NCBI GenBank assembly: GCA_015272155.1
Contig: JACYME010000153.1
Location: 1-33,203, forward strand
From: Leptolyngbyaceae cyanobacterium T60_A2020_046
GTDB taxonomy: Bacteria > Cyanobacteriota > Cyanobacteriia > Phormidesmidales > Phormidesmidaceae
Length of the DNA: 33,203 nucleotides
Reading direction: 5' to 3'
Of the stretch, positions 18,275 to 26,672 are shown in pieces; position 1 is the stretch's first letter; each line of letters starts with the position of its first letter. Made by a program: the position numbers and the translations under genes. The notes beneath the pieces were generated by a model. The model was not told the DNA's origin. It saw only the letters and a program-made list of their open reading frames with translations, and did not search any database.

Positions 18275-18303
18275 TTTACGGGGTATCGGCTGCAGGGTAT
18301 TAT
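18275..18303 (+). promoter_or_regulatory. psaF: Candidate sigma-70 promoter for psaF
   Basis: A -35-like TTTACG (18275-18280) is separated by 17 bp from a -10-like TATTAT (18298-18303), which matches 5 of 6 bases of TATAAT. It predicts a start near 18310 and a leader of about 84 bases. Confidence 0.5.
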
Positions 18304-18393
18304 GGCGTCCAAGTTGGGTAAAAATCCCTACGAATTAACTTAACGTTTTGCGTCCAAAACCTTTGGCCTTTGTGTAATAAAGGGAAACACTGT

Positions 18394-18879
18394 ATGCGAC
18401 GGTTGTTTGCTCTAGCAATTGTAGTTTCACTCTGGTTTGGCTTTGCAATGCCTGCATCCGCAGATGTTGCTGGCCTCACCCCCTGTGGCGAGTCGGCTGC
18501 ATTCCAGCAGCGCGCGGCAAATGCCACCACCGATGCTGCGAAGGCTCGTTTCGAGTTTTACGGCAGCTCTAGTCTCCTCTGTGGCGAAGATGGCCTTCCT
18601 CACTTGATTGTGGATGGCGATCTGGCTCACATGGGCGAATTCTTGATTCCGAGCCTGTTGTTCCTGTACATCGCCGGGTGGATCGGCTGGGTTGGTCGGT
18701 CTTACCTGATCGCAGTGCGCAGTGACAAGAGCCCCGAAGAGAAGGAAATCATCATTGATGTGCCCCTGGCAGTCAAATGTTCGCTGACTGGCTTTGCTTG
18801 GCCCGCTGCTGCGGCAAAGGAAATGCTCAGCGGCGAAATGTTCGCGAAGGACAACGAAATCACGGTTTCCCCTCGATAG
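18394..18879 (+). CDS. psaF: Photosystem I reaction centre subunit III (PsaF)
   Basis: The 161-residue protein from the ATG at 18394 has a signal peptide ([23 protein letters not shown]) that ends at ASA|D, then the mature start [11 protein letters not shown]. The ATG is preceded by AAGGGA. A TTG eight codons upstream would put extra residues before the signal, so I reject it. Two Cys (in TPCGES and LLCGED) form the known lumenal disulfide. One clear membrane helix is [25 protein letters not shown], and a second C-terminal hydrophobic region follows. PsaF sits on the thylakoid lumen side and helps dock plastocyanin or cytochrome c6. psaJ follows after 39 bp. Confidence 0.97.
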   Translation: MRRLFALAIVVSLWFGFAMPASADVAGLTPCGESAAFQQRAANATTDAAKARFEFYGSSSLLCGEDGLPHLIVDGDLAHMGEFLIPSLLFLYIAGWIGWVGRSYLIAVRSDKSPEEKEIIIDVPLAVKCSLTGFAWPAAAAKEMLSGEMFAKDNEITVSPR

Positions 18880-18918
18880 GGACTGTGTCTCTGTTCATTG
18901 TTTTCAGGAGAGCCCTCA

Positions 18919-19041
18919 ATGGATAACTTGTTGAAGTACCTGTCCACTGCGCCTGTGCTGGCAACGGTGTGGATGGTTATCACCGCAGGCATTTTGATTG
19001 AATTTAACCGCTTCTTCCCCGATTTGCTGCTGCATCCGTAG
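18919..19041 (+). CDS. psaJ: Photosystem I reaction centre subunit IX (PsaJ)
   Basis: The gene encodes 40 residues, beginning [19 protein letters not shown] and ending [12 protein letters not shown]. One transmembrane helix (about 9-31) and the Glu28-Phe-Asn-Arg segment that coordinates chlorophyll are as in known PsaJ. It binds next to PsaF in the thylakoid membrane. AGGAGA lies eight bases before the ATG. It is too short for most gene finders but certain from sequence. It is co-transcribed with psaF by position (39 bp spacing). Confidence 0.97.
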   Translation: MDNLLKYLSTAPVLATVWMVITAGILIEFNRFFPDLLLHP

Positions 19042-19127
19042 TATTCGCGATCGCTTGGATTTGGTGTGGGCTTAGGCCCAGCGCAACTGCTGTGATTCAA
19101 TCTGTGTGAGTAGGAGAACCACAATTT

Positions 19128-19610
19128 ATGACGGATGCAATTAAGCCGGCTGGCGATCCCCAAATTGGGAATCTCGAAACGCCGCTCAACTCTTCCGCGT
19201 TTACCAAAGCTTTCATCGGCAACCTCCCTGCCTATCGGGTGGGTCTGTCCCCCCAGCGTCGTGGCCTAGAAATCGGGATGGCTCATGGCTATCTGCTCTA
19301 TGGCCCCTTTGCGTTGCTCGGCCCTCTGCGCGACTCTGATATTCCTGGGTTGGCGGGCCTGTTGGGCGCAGCCGCTTTGGTGGTCATCTTGACTGCCTGC
19401 CTGTCTCTCTATTCTGGCGCTGGCGTCAATGCTGGTGTCTCGAAGTCCACGGCTCCTTTTACTCCACCTGAGGCATTCAGCACGGACGAAGGCTGGAGTG
19501 AGTTTGCCGGTGGCTTTTTGATCGGTGGCATTGGTGGCGCAACTTTTGCCTATTTGCTCGCAGCGAATATGCCGCTTCTGCTAAGTGTTGTGTCCGGTGG
19601 TCATAGCTAA
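19128..19610 (+). CDS. psaL: Photosystem I reaction centre subunit XI (PsaL)
   Basis: The 160-residue membrane protein forms the contact between photosystem I monomers. The typical block AFIGNLPAYRVGLSPQRRGLEIGMAHGYLLYGPFALLGPLR is at about 27-68. Membrane helices lie near 71-95 (GLAGLLGAAALVVILTACLSLYSG) and 124-152 (GFLIGGIGGATFAYLLAANMPLLL). It has a normal N-terminus with no signal peptide. AGGAG precedes the ATG by about nine bases. It follows psaJ by 86 bp, so it is probably in the same transcript. psaI is not found between or after these genes. The gene order psaF-psaJ-psaL has been linked to tetrameric photosystem I. Confidence 0.97.
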   Translation: MTDAIKPAGDPQIGNLETPLNSSAFTKAFIGNLPAYRVGLSPQRRGLEIGMAHGYLLYGPFALLGPLRDSDIPGLAGLLGAAALVVILTACLSLYSGAGVNAGVSKSTAPFTPPEAFSTDEGWSEFAGGFLIGGIGGATFAYLLAANMPLLLSVVSGGHS

Positions 19611-20078
19611 GTTTCCTTGGCGCGACGGCCATTGACACAGGCATCACTGAATGCGTTATGCTCAAACGGATTTGCTTCCTTGGGGGGCAGATCCGTTTTG
19701 CTCTGTGTGGTTTGGGTTGAGGAAGCCTCAATCGGCAGCACTTAATCTATTGCATGTGAAGGTTTCCTCAGGACAGTATGCATCTTGAACACACTGGCTG
19801 ACTTGAGTTCTGAATCGAAAGCGTCCTAACTCAGTCTTCCGCTGCAATACTGCGAATTTTCCTGAGACCTGAGTTTGGTTTCAGCGTTGCGAAGCATCGG
19901 CTTGGGACTCAATCGTTGCGGTACGAATGTTCGTTCAACCGGATGCGCCCCGCGATCTCCCGTTCAGGTTGCTGTCCATGAAAAATCGGAATGTGCCAAG
20001 TCCGCTAGAAATTTTGAATTCTCGGTGGAGCGGCAGCGCTCATGCGGCAGAGGAAAGGGAAACTTCCGTCACAGAGTC
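19611..20078. other. Spacer after psaL, 468 bp
   Basis: It contains the psaL terminator at 19664-19698. The rest is gene-free. A 51-codon frame from an ATG at 19927 to a TAG at 20082 is open but has no ribosome site and no family match I know. I looked for psaI here and did not find it. Confidence 0.5.
19664..19704 (+). terminator. Hairpin terminator of psaFJL
   Basis: AAACGGATTTGC (19664-19675) pairs with GCAGATCCGTTT (19687-19698) over 12 bp with a single T-G wobble. The loop is about 11 bases and a T/G-rich stretch follows. It lies 54 bp after the psaL stop. Confidence 0.7.
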
Positions 20079-22004
20079 CTAGAGCTTTACAAAGCCGCCA
20101 TATTCCGGCTGATAGCGGGCGAAGCGGTTCCCTGCTGGATCCACTAGGTCAATTTCAATCTGGATCCGATTGCCCAGTTGCATGACAGACTGCACAAAGC
20201 GATGAGTCCGGTCGAGGGTGGCGGTGTCTTGGGGAGCCGTGCCCTGGGTGCCCGGTGGTGAAATGGACTGCAACACCGTGCGATCGTAGGGGGTGAGCAC
20301 TGTCAGTGTAATGGATTGGCTGGTGGTGGAATAGCGACACACGGGGGAGCCACTGGGGCAAATTTGGGCGAGATCGGCCTCTAAGGTCTGGAGGGCGACG
20401 GCTTGGCGGAGCCGTGTCTGGGCGCGATCGCGGGCCGCTTGATACGCGTTGAGCAAGACTTGAGCTTGGGCATGGAGGCTGGTATCGATGGGGACTTGGC
20501 GAAGCTGGGCGATTGCCGTTTGCCAATGTCCTACGGCACGTGTCCACTGATCATTGCGCTCGGCAGTTTGGGCTTCTTGAGCTGCTGCGACGCCAGCTTG
20601 ATAGGCGCGATCGCCCCCCTGCTCAAAGCTGACCCGCGTTTGGGCTTGGGCGAGAAATTGGCGATATTCCGGTAGCAGCGATCGCGCTTCTACGTGGGCC
20701 AGCGTCCCCTGAGGAATGCGGTTGAGGGCATTGATTGCCCGCTGCCACTCCTGTTGAACGCGCTGCCATCCTGCCAAATTATTGGCCGATTCCGTGCGGC
20801 TGGTTGCTAATTGGGCTGCTTGGGTCGCTTCATTCAAGCTTGCCTCGGCAGCCTCTTCCTTGGCGATGCGTTGCCCGATGGTGTCATAGTTGGCTTCATA
20901 CTCTGCCAGCTTCCGTTGGGCCAAGGCTTGCACAGCGCTGCCGCTGGGCACCCGTTTCAGATCATTCACCGCTCGCTGCCATAGCAGATGGATCTCAACC
21001 CAGTGTGCAATTGGAAACGGCGGATCTTGGCTCTTTTGGGCAGCAAGGGTGGCGTGGCGCTGGGCTGACATCACCCATTCCAAGTCCTTCAGTTGCGTGC
21101 GATAGCGCACCAGATCTGCTTGCACAGCGTTGTAATGGGGTGACCAAGACGGTACCACCGCCAACCGTTGGATGGCTTGACTCAGGGATTGGTGGGCCTG
21201 GGCAATATCTGCCGGGGTTGCGCTGGCGTGGAGGTCTGCCAGGGCTGCCTGACTCAGGTCGCTGGCGACCTGCCGCCGGGGGCAACTGCCAATCAGGCAA
21301 GGGCGCGTCAGGCCATAGGCAAAGCCACCGGCCATCAGACCGACGATGACGAGTCCGGCGATCGCGCGCCACGGCCCCTCTCGCAGGGGTTCTTGCCACG
21401 GCCTAGGAAAGAGCGTTGCGATCGCCATCACCATTGCCGCTGGCATCGACGCACTCGTTTCTGTCGTATTTGGCGTGGCTCCTACCCCAAAGGCCGTAAA
21501 CTCCCCATCAGCGCCATCGCCCTGTCCTGTGGGAGATGGCAGCAGCACTAAGGCTCCCCCTGCCGTCTCCGCTGCTCCATCGCTTGAATCAACGGCCTCA
21601 GGAGACTGTTCCGTATTCCGATAGTCAAACAAGCTTGCCATGCCATCTGCGGGCTGCCACTGCCAATTCCGCACAGCATAGGGATTCGTTTCCCCAAGGT
21701 GACGCAAATAGAGCCGGATGGGAACTTGTCCTGCTGCGGTTAGCAACTGTTCTGGTAAGGGAGTTGCCGCTAATCCGGCCTTGACTGCCACTGCCAATTG
21801 TCGAAAATGAGCCGTCCGCGTCGCTGAATCCACAGCGGGCTGGGCTTCGTCTGCTAGCACTAACAACCGCTGGTGTAATACTTGGCAGCGCACGATTGGC
21901 GGGGTTGGCCTGTGCTGGGTTGCGATCGCGGCCTGGATGCGGGGCTGCAACGCCTTTAAAAACGTGGCAACTTCAGGATGAGGAGATGACGGTAAAGAAG
22001 CCAT
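20079..22004 (-). CDS. Single-pass repeat protein of unknown function (W..A...L..(I/V)P repeats)
   Basis: The 641-residue protein has an N-terminal soluble domain (1-120), a Gly/Ser/Thr-rich linker (120-190), one transmembrane segment (about 213-233, IAGLVIVGLMAGGFAYGL), then a long helical part. The helical part contains four degenerate copies of a repeat with the pattern W-x-x-A-(I/V)-x-x-L-x-x-(I/V)-P ... A ... L-x-x-Y. They lie at about 272-306, 342-374, 420-453 and 493-526, giving a TPR-like, coiled array. The C-terminal domain (from about 541) holds a Cys pair (ICPSGSPVC) and beta-type sequence. A second Cys pair (CLIGSC) follows the membrane segment. I know no enzyme motif in it. It is inferred to be an anchored scaffold. 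The ATG at 22004 is the first start of the frame. Confidence 0.85.
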   Translation of the reverse strand: MASLPSSPHPEVATFLKALQPRIQAAIATQHRPTPPIVRCQVLHQRLLVLADEAQPAVDSATRTAHFRQLAVAVKAGLAATPLPEQLLTAAGQVPIRLYLRHLGETNPYAVRNWQWQPADGMASLFDYRNTEQSPEAVDSSDGAAETAGGALVLLPSPTGQGDGADGEFTAFGVGATPNTTETSASMPAAMVMAIATLFPRPWQEPLREGPWRAIAGLVIVGLMAGGFAYGLTRPCLIGSCPRRQVASDLSQAALADLHASATPADIAQAHQSLSQAIQRLAVVPSWSPHYNAVQADLVRYRTQLKDLEWVMSAQRHATLAAQKSQDPPFPIAHWVEIHLLWQRAVNDLKRVPSGSAVQALAQRKLAEYEANYDTIGQRIAKEEAAEASLNEATQAAQLATSRTESANNLAGWQRVQQEWQRAINALNRIPQGTLAHVEARSLLPEYRQFLAQAQTRVSFEQGGDRAYQAGVAAAQEAQTAERNDQWTRAVGHWQTAIAQLRQVPIDTSLHAQAQVLLNAYQAARDRAQTRLRQAVALQTLEADLAQICPSGSPVCRYSTTSQSITLTVLTPYDRTVLQSISPPGTQGTAPQDTATLDRTHRFVQSVMQLGNRIQIEIDLVDPAGNRFARYQPEYGGFVKL

Positions 22005-22566
22005 GGCAACTCGTCAAATGGCGTGGAAACCTGGCGAAGCACCCAATCGTATCGCGTCGCCGCCTGTATTCACGGCCCTGAGCGCAGGTTGCCGCCCAAA
22101 GCCTGCTAGAAACGGCATCTCAGGTTAGCTCAAACGATAGGCTGTGCTGGATGCTGGTAGACAGCGCCTTGCACACGATAAAATACAGGACTGTCAAGCA
22201 CCTCCTAAGGTAATGCAGAGCGGCACTTTAGGAACATGATTTCCAAAATTCTGAACATCTCAGTTTTTGAAAAGCGCGGTACAGATGCTCTTGGGAGCGG
22301 AGATGGGGGATGAGTCGCGGTGCAAAACTGACACACCGATCCTTGGGTACACGCCGTCAAGAATCTCAATCGCGATCGCCTGGCATTGGATTACCCCCTT
22401 CAACGCACAATGTCCCGACCAAGCAATGCTCAACCAGGACAAATCACGAAACGATTCCAATCTGAGCCTTCGGTACATGTCTTGATCTGACATCCCAGAC
22501 TTACGCAAACTCTGAAGCCCGATCATTATTTCTGATCAGGCTGATGCCGTGATCACAGGCGTCGGC
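22005..22566. other. Spacer, 562 bp, with a possible hairpin
   Basis: The region separates two minus-strand genes. TGATCAGGC (22533-22541) can pair with GCC-G-TGATCA (22546-22555) around TGAT, with one bulge. It is a possible end for the gene at 22567-22992, without a T-run. An 88-codon minus-strand frame (22260-22526) was considered and kept as doubtful. Confidence 0.4.
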
Positions 22567-22992
22567 TTACCCCATGGAAGGCGTCTTACCAACCTGCCGG
22601 GCCATGTCTTTGAACATCGACAAGCTCGGCCCTGGTCGGCGGCGGGAGGCATTTACTAATTTGGGATTGATTAAGAAATCCGTTGCAAAGGTTTCTTCAA
22701 CTTTAGGCTTCGATGCGCTAAACCCAGTGAGACTCATGGTCGGAGTTGCTGCCGGGGTCGCAGGGGCGGGGTTGGCTGGGGCCGCTTTCGGTTCAGGCTT
22801 GCTGCTTTTTGCTGCGGGTTTTGCAGGTTCCGCAGCGATCGCTGCGGCGGCAGCACCCGTCGGAGCCTCAGCCTCAACCTGACTGTCATCGATTTCCATG
22901 AAATACTCAGACTTTTTACCGATGCCAAAAATCTTTAACAAGCTGCCAAGAAACTTAAACAGGCCGCCAAGAATTTTCTGAATAAAGCCCAT
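22567..22992 (-). CDS. Small protein with amphipathic N-terminal helix and Ala/Pro linker, unknown function
   Basis: The gene encodes 141 residues. The first 31 (MGFIQKILGGLFKFLGSLLKIFGIGKKSEYF) form a strongly amphipathic or hydrophobic helix pattern that could sit on a membrane surface. A low-complexity Ala/Pro/Lys linker follows (about 45-88). The last 50 residues (MSLTGFSASKPKVEETFATDFLINPKLVNASRRRPGPSLSMFKDMARQV) read like a conserved segment. This layout is common in cyanobacterial hypothetical proteins, but I cannot name a family. No metal or catalytic motif is visible. It is divergent from nothing and lies 202 bp from the end of clpC. Confidence 0.75.
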   Translation of the reverse strand: MGFIQKILGGLFKFLGSLLKIFGIGKKSEYFMEIDDSQVEAEAPTGAAAAAIAAEPAKPAAKSSKPEPKAAPANPAPATPAATPTMSLTGFSASKPKVEETFATDFLINPKLVNASRRRPGPSLSMFKDMARQVGKTPSMG

Positions 22993-23134
22993 GCCTACAC
23001 TCCAGTACCGGGTGTCTACAACAGTGATGAATGCAAGGAGTCTCGTGAATTACCCCTTGTACTGAGCATTATCAAAGCTGGCTTTGCAGCAAGGCAAGAA
23101 AACTGAAGGTTCACGTTACAAAAGTTGATGTGCT

Positions 23135-23172
23135 TAACACAAACGCCGTCAAGGACATCCCTGACGGCGTGT
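23135..23172 (-). terminator. Hairpin terminator after clpC
   Basis: ACGCCGTCA (23143-23151) and TGACGGCGT (23162-23170) are exact 9-bp arms. An inner GG/CC pair adds to the stem. On the minus strand it lies just after the clpC stop and is followed by TTTGTGTT. Confidence 0.7.
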
Positions 23173-23194
23173 GACTTTGGTTTAGGATTTGGCC

Positions 23195-25663
23195 TTAATC
23201 TGCGCCTTGCGCCAAGAGTTCCCGGCGTTGGCTGGCCTGAATCGTTACTTTACCCGCTTCGTCAACATCGACGACCGCTGTGTCACCCTCCTGCAGGTGC
23301 CCTGACAGGATTTCCTCAGCCAGGGTGTCTTCTAGGAGCCGCATAATGGCTCGACGGAGAGGCCGCGCCCCATAGCTTGGGTTGTAGCCTTCCTCAACCA
23401 GTCTCTCCTTGAAGCGCTCGGTCACTTCGAGGGTAATGCCCTGCTCCGTGAGTCGTCCAAAGACTTCCTTCAGAAGAATATCGCTGATTTGCTTGACCTC
23501 GTCTTTCGTGAGCTGACGGAAGACGATGATCTCGTCGAGGCGGTTGAGGAATTCGGGACGGAAGTATTGCTTCAGTTCCTCATTCACAAGTGAACGGATG
23601 CGGTTGTACTGAGACTCGGCCTGATTTTCTTCAAAGTCGAACCCGAGACCGCCGCCGCCTTTCTCAATTACCTTAGAGCCGATGTTAGAGGTCATGATCA
23701 GCAGGGTGTTCTTGAAGTCCACCGTTCTGCCCTTGGCGTCGGTCAATCGACCATCCTCTAGGATTTGCAAGAGCATGTTGAAGACATCGGGGTGAGCTTT
23801 CTCGATTTCATCGAAGAGCACGACCGTGTAAGGTCGGCGTCGCACAGCTTCGGTGAGCTGGCCGCCTTCGTTATAACCCACGTAGCCTGGGGGTGAACCG
23901 ATGAGCTTAGAAACGGTGTGGCGCTCCATAAACTCAGACATATCAAGGCGAATCATGGCCTCTTCAGAGCCAAAGAAGTAAGCGGCCAAGGACTTCGCCA
24001 GTTCTGTCTTACCAACCCCTGTAGGCCCAGAGAAGACAAAACTTGCAATTGGACGATTGGGGTTCTTGAGGCCGACGCGAGCTCGCCGAATGGCACGAGA
24101 AATCGCTTTCACTGCTTCATCCTGACCAACCAAGCGCTGGTGCAGGGTGTCTTCCATGTGAAGCAGTTTCTCGGACTCAGACTCGGTAAGCTTGTTCACA
24201 GGCACGCCGGTCCAAGAAGCCACAATTTGAGCAATATCTTCCTCGGTGACGACGGGAGAGTCGTCTCCATCATCCCCTTCGGACTTTTTGCCCTGGGCGA
24301 TCGCGCGAATTTCAGCTTTGATATCCATTTCGCGCTCGCGCAATTCCCTAGCCCGGTCAAAGTCTTGGGAGCGAACCGCGTTATCCTTGTCTTTCAGGAT
24401 TTGGCGCAGTTCCTTATCCAGTTCCTTTGCGGCTGGAGGGAGCTGAGAATTAATCAGCCGAACCCGAGAACCAGCCTCATCAATCAGGTCGATGGCTTTG
24501 TCGGGCAGGTAGCGATCAGAGATGTAACGATCGGAGAGCTTTGCCGCAGCCTCAAGGGCTTCATCCGCGATTTTAAGTTTGTGGTGCTGCTCATAGCGAT
24601 CGCGCAGACCATGCAGAATTTCAATGGTCTCATCGACGCTGGGCTCACCCACCATCACGGGCTGAAAGCGACGCTCTAGGGCTGCATCGCGCTCAATGTG
24701 CTTGCGGTACTCATCCAGCGTTGTTGCCCCAATACACTGAAGCTCGCCCCGAGCCAAGGCCGGTTTAAGGATGTTGGCCGCGTCAATGGCCCCCTCCGCG
24801 GCTCCAGCCCCAATCAGGGTGTGGACTTCGTCGATCACCAGGATGACGTTCCCCGCTGAGCGAATCTCATCCATGATCTTCTTGAGGCGTTCTTCAAACT
24901 CCCCGCGATACTTGGTGCCTGCGACCAACAAACCAATGTCGAGGGTGACGACTCGCTTCTCTTCGAGGATGTCTGGGATATCGCCGTTGGAAATGCGCTG
25001 GGCCAGCCCTTCCGCGATCGCCGTTTTTCCGACCCCAGGCTCACCAATAAGCACCGGGTTATTTTTCGTACGGCGACCCAGGATCTGGATCACGCGCTCG
25101 ATCTCCGTTTGACGACCAACGACAGGATCTAGCTTGCCTTCTGCGGCCATCTGGGTCAAGTTGGCACCAAACTCGTCTAGGGTAGGCGTTTTGGTACGCC
25201 CCTGACCGCCTCCGGCAGAAACCTCAGCCGTTTCACCGAGCATCCGAATGACCTGGGTACGCACCTTCGAGAGGTCAACCCCCAAGTTTTCGAGGACGCG
25301 GGCCGCAACCCCTTCGCCCTCTCGGATCAACCCGAGCAACAGATGTTCGGTTCCAATGTAGTTGTGTCCAAGCTGGCGCGCTTCCTCCAGGGAAAGCTCC
25401 AGCACTCGCTTAGCTCGGGGGGTGAAGGGAATTTCAACCGCGACGAAACCCGAGCCCCGGCCAATGATCTTTTCGACCTCGATACGAGCGTCTTTGAGGT
25501 TGACCCCCATCGACTTGAGCACCTTGGCGGCAACGCCAGTGCCCTCACCAATGAGACCCAACAGAATCTGCTCGGTGCCCACAAAGTTGTGGCCCAGGCG
25601 ACGAGCTTCCTCCTGGGCGAGCATGATGACTTTGATTGCTTTTTCTGTGAAGCGTTCAAACAT
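23195..25663 (-). CDS. clpC: ATP-dependent Clp protease ATP-binding subunit ClpC
   Basis: The 822-residue Hsp100 unfoldase feeds proteins to the ClpP/ClpR peptidase and is central to cyanobacterial protein quality control. Two N-terminal Clp_N repeats (1-75, 80-145) bind adaptors. The first AAA module has Walker A GEPGVGKT at 207-214 and Walker [10 protein letters not shown] near 273-281. A UVR-type middle region ([18 protein letters not shown], about 429-446) marks ClpC rather than ClpA or ClpB. The second AAA module has GPTGVGKT at 546-553, [23 protein letters not shown] and a normal C-terminal domain. Length and domain order are complete. A hairpin lies just beyond the stop. Confidence 0.98.
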   Translation of the reverse strand: MFERFTEKAIKVIMLAQEEARRLGHNFVGTEQILLGLIGEGTGVAAKVLKSMGVNLKDARIEVEKIIGRGSGFVAVEIPFTPRAKRVLELSLEEARQLGHNYIGTEHLLLGLIREGEGVAARVLENLGVDLSKVRTQVIRMLGETAEVSAGGGQGRTKTPTLDEFGANLTQMAAEGKLDPVVGRQTEIERVIQILGRRTKNNPVLIGEPGVGKTAIAEGLAQRISNGDIPDILEEKRVVTLDIGLLVAGTKYRGEFEERLKKIMDEIRSAGNVILVIDEVHTLIGAGAAEGAIDAANILKPALARGELQCIGATTLDEYRKHIERDAALERRFQPVMVGEPSVDETIEILHGLRDRYEQHHKLKIADEALEAAAKLSDRYISDRYLPDKAIDLIDEAGSRVRLINSQLPPAAKELDKELRQILKDKDNAVRSQDFDRARELREREMDIKAEIRAIAQGKKSEGDDGDDSPVVTEEDIAQIVASWTGVPVNKLTESESEKLLHMEDTLHQRLVGQDEAVKAISRAIRRARVGLKNPNRPIASFVFSGPTGVGKTELAKSLAAYFFGSEEAMIRLDMSEFMERHTVSKLIGSPPGYVGYNEGGQLTEAVRRRPYTVVLFDEIEKAHPDVFNMLLQILEDGRLTDAKGRTVDFKNTLLIMTSNIGSKVIEKGGGGLGFDFEENQAESQYNRIRSLVNEELKQYFRPEFLNRLDEIIVFRQLTKDEVKQISDILLKEVFGRLTEQGITLEVTERFKERLVEEGYNPSYGARPLRRAIMRLLEDTLAEEILSGHLQEGDTAVVDVDEAGKVTIQASQRRELLAQGAD

Positions 25664-25801
25664 TAGCGGAAATCCAATACCTGCTGCGCGCCGGCTACAC
25701 TGATTCTAGCACAGGGGTATCGGTGAACTGTGGCAAAACCCACAGTCCTAAAAGCGTGTCTATGTCTTTGCTCTAGCGGTCTAGGATGCAGGGCTGATGG
25801 G

Positions 25802-25843
25802 CTAAGGCTTAAGGGTTTTCATCGAGCCCTTAAGGATTCCTTA
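25802..25843. terminator. Inverted repeat at the 3' end of rimI
   Basis: CTAAGG-CTTAAGGG (25802-25815) faces CCCTTAAG-GATT-CCTTAG (25827-25844), giving a 14-bp stem with a four-base bulge. It spans the rimI stop codon (25819-25821). It may end rimI transcription, but no T-run follows. Confidence 0.45.
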
Positions 25844-26487
25844 GGGAAGTAGGGAAATTCGGCAGGGGAAGGGTGGCTGTTATTAGAAACAACCACGACC
25901 CAGCCGTGGGATGCTAGCCGTTGCGCAACGGTAACTCGGGACTGATGCAAAACCTTGACAAATTTATCACTCTGCAATCCACTGCGCCAGAGGATCAACG
26001 CATCTTCATCGTCGTTGTAGTAGCGTGGCCGCCGACCAGCCGTCTGAAAGCCAAATTTTCCATAGAGGGCTTGGGCGGTTTGATTGGAGGCGCGTACCTC
26101 TAGGGTGGCGTGGGTTAGCTGGCGATCGCGCGCGGTCATCAGGAGTTGGCTCAACATCCACTGCCCCAACCCCTGGCCCTGAAAGTCGGGATCAATGCCC
26201 AGTAGGGTAATGTGCGCTTCTTCGAGGATGGCCCAAGCGCAGCCAACCCCAATGATGCGGTGGGTCGGGTGTCGGGGTGAAGCCTGGGCGATCGCAGTGC
26301 TGGGATCGCCGATTTTGTTGCCCAGGGCATCGTCTCCAAGGGCCATGATCCACAGATCGCTGTTGGGGCTGTCGATTTCTCGCCGATAGCCTGCTCCCGT
26401 CCAAATGCCGCCAAAGCAGCGATGGTCAAGGTGCAAAACGGCAGTGATATCAGTCTCGACAAGTGGACGACAGATGAGAGGTGTCAT
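25819..26487 (-). CDS. rimI: Ribosomal-protein-alanine N-acetyltransferase RimI (GNAT family)
   Basis: The 222-residue protein of the GNAT fold acetylates the N-terminal Ala of ribosomal protein S18. The acetyl-CoA-binding region shows ITLLGIDPDFQGQGLGQWMLSQLL, in which QGQGLG is the pyrophosphate-binding motif A. ATLEVRASNQTAQALYGKFGFQTAGRRPRYY is the classic RimI motif B segment. The final block DALILWRSGL is also typical. Beyond it lies an extension of about 45 residues (to SLRAR) that is not part of the standard fold. The GNAT and RimI signatures make the family firm, while substrate is by homology only. It diverges from lysA across 185 bp. Confidence 0.9.
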   Translation of the reverse strand: MTPLICRPLVETDITAVLHLDHRCFGGIWTGAGYRREIDSPNSDLWIMALGDDALGNKIGDPSTAIAQASPRHPTHRIIGVGCAWAILEEAHITLLGIDPDFQGQGLGQWMLSQLLMTARDRQLTHATLEVRASNQTAQALYGKFGFQTAGRRPRYYNDDEDALILWRSGLQSDKFVKVLHQSRVTVAQRLASHGWVVVVSNNSHPSPAEFPYFPKESLRAR

Positions 26488-26672
26488 GGTTTTTGAGGGA
26501 CACTCCGCAACCCACGATTGTACACTAGGCTATTGGGCAGGCTAAATGCTCAGATTCTCCCGATCTCACGACCGCGCGGGTGTGCAGCCCCGCGAATTGA
26601 TGACAGAAGCTGCGGCCTAGCCCCGGCTGCTCTGCCTGCAAACCCTAGCCCGAACAGGTTGGTTCAAAATTC

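Noticed and set aside
19927-20082. Open frame of 51 residues after psaL, starting MFVQPDAPRDLP
   Set aside because: It has no ribosome site, overlaps the end of the convergent 641-residue gene by four bases, and matches no family I know. It is not PsaI: there is no hydrophobic helix.
22260-22526. 88-codon minus-strand frame (MIGLQSLRKS..., inner MSDQDMYRRLRLESF)
   Set aside because: The inner part looks slightly protein-like, but there is no ribosome site, no domain, and the opposite frame is also open. It is not safe to call.
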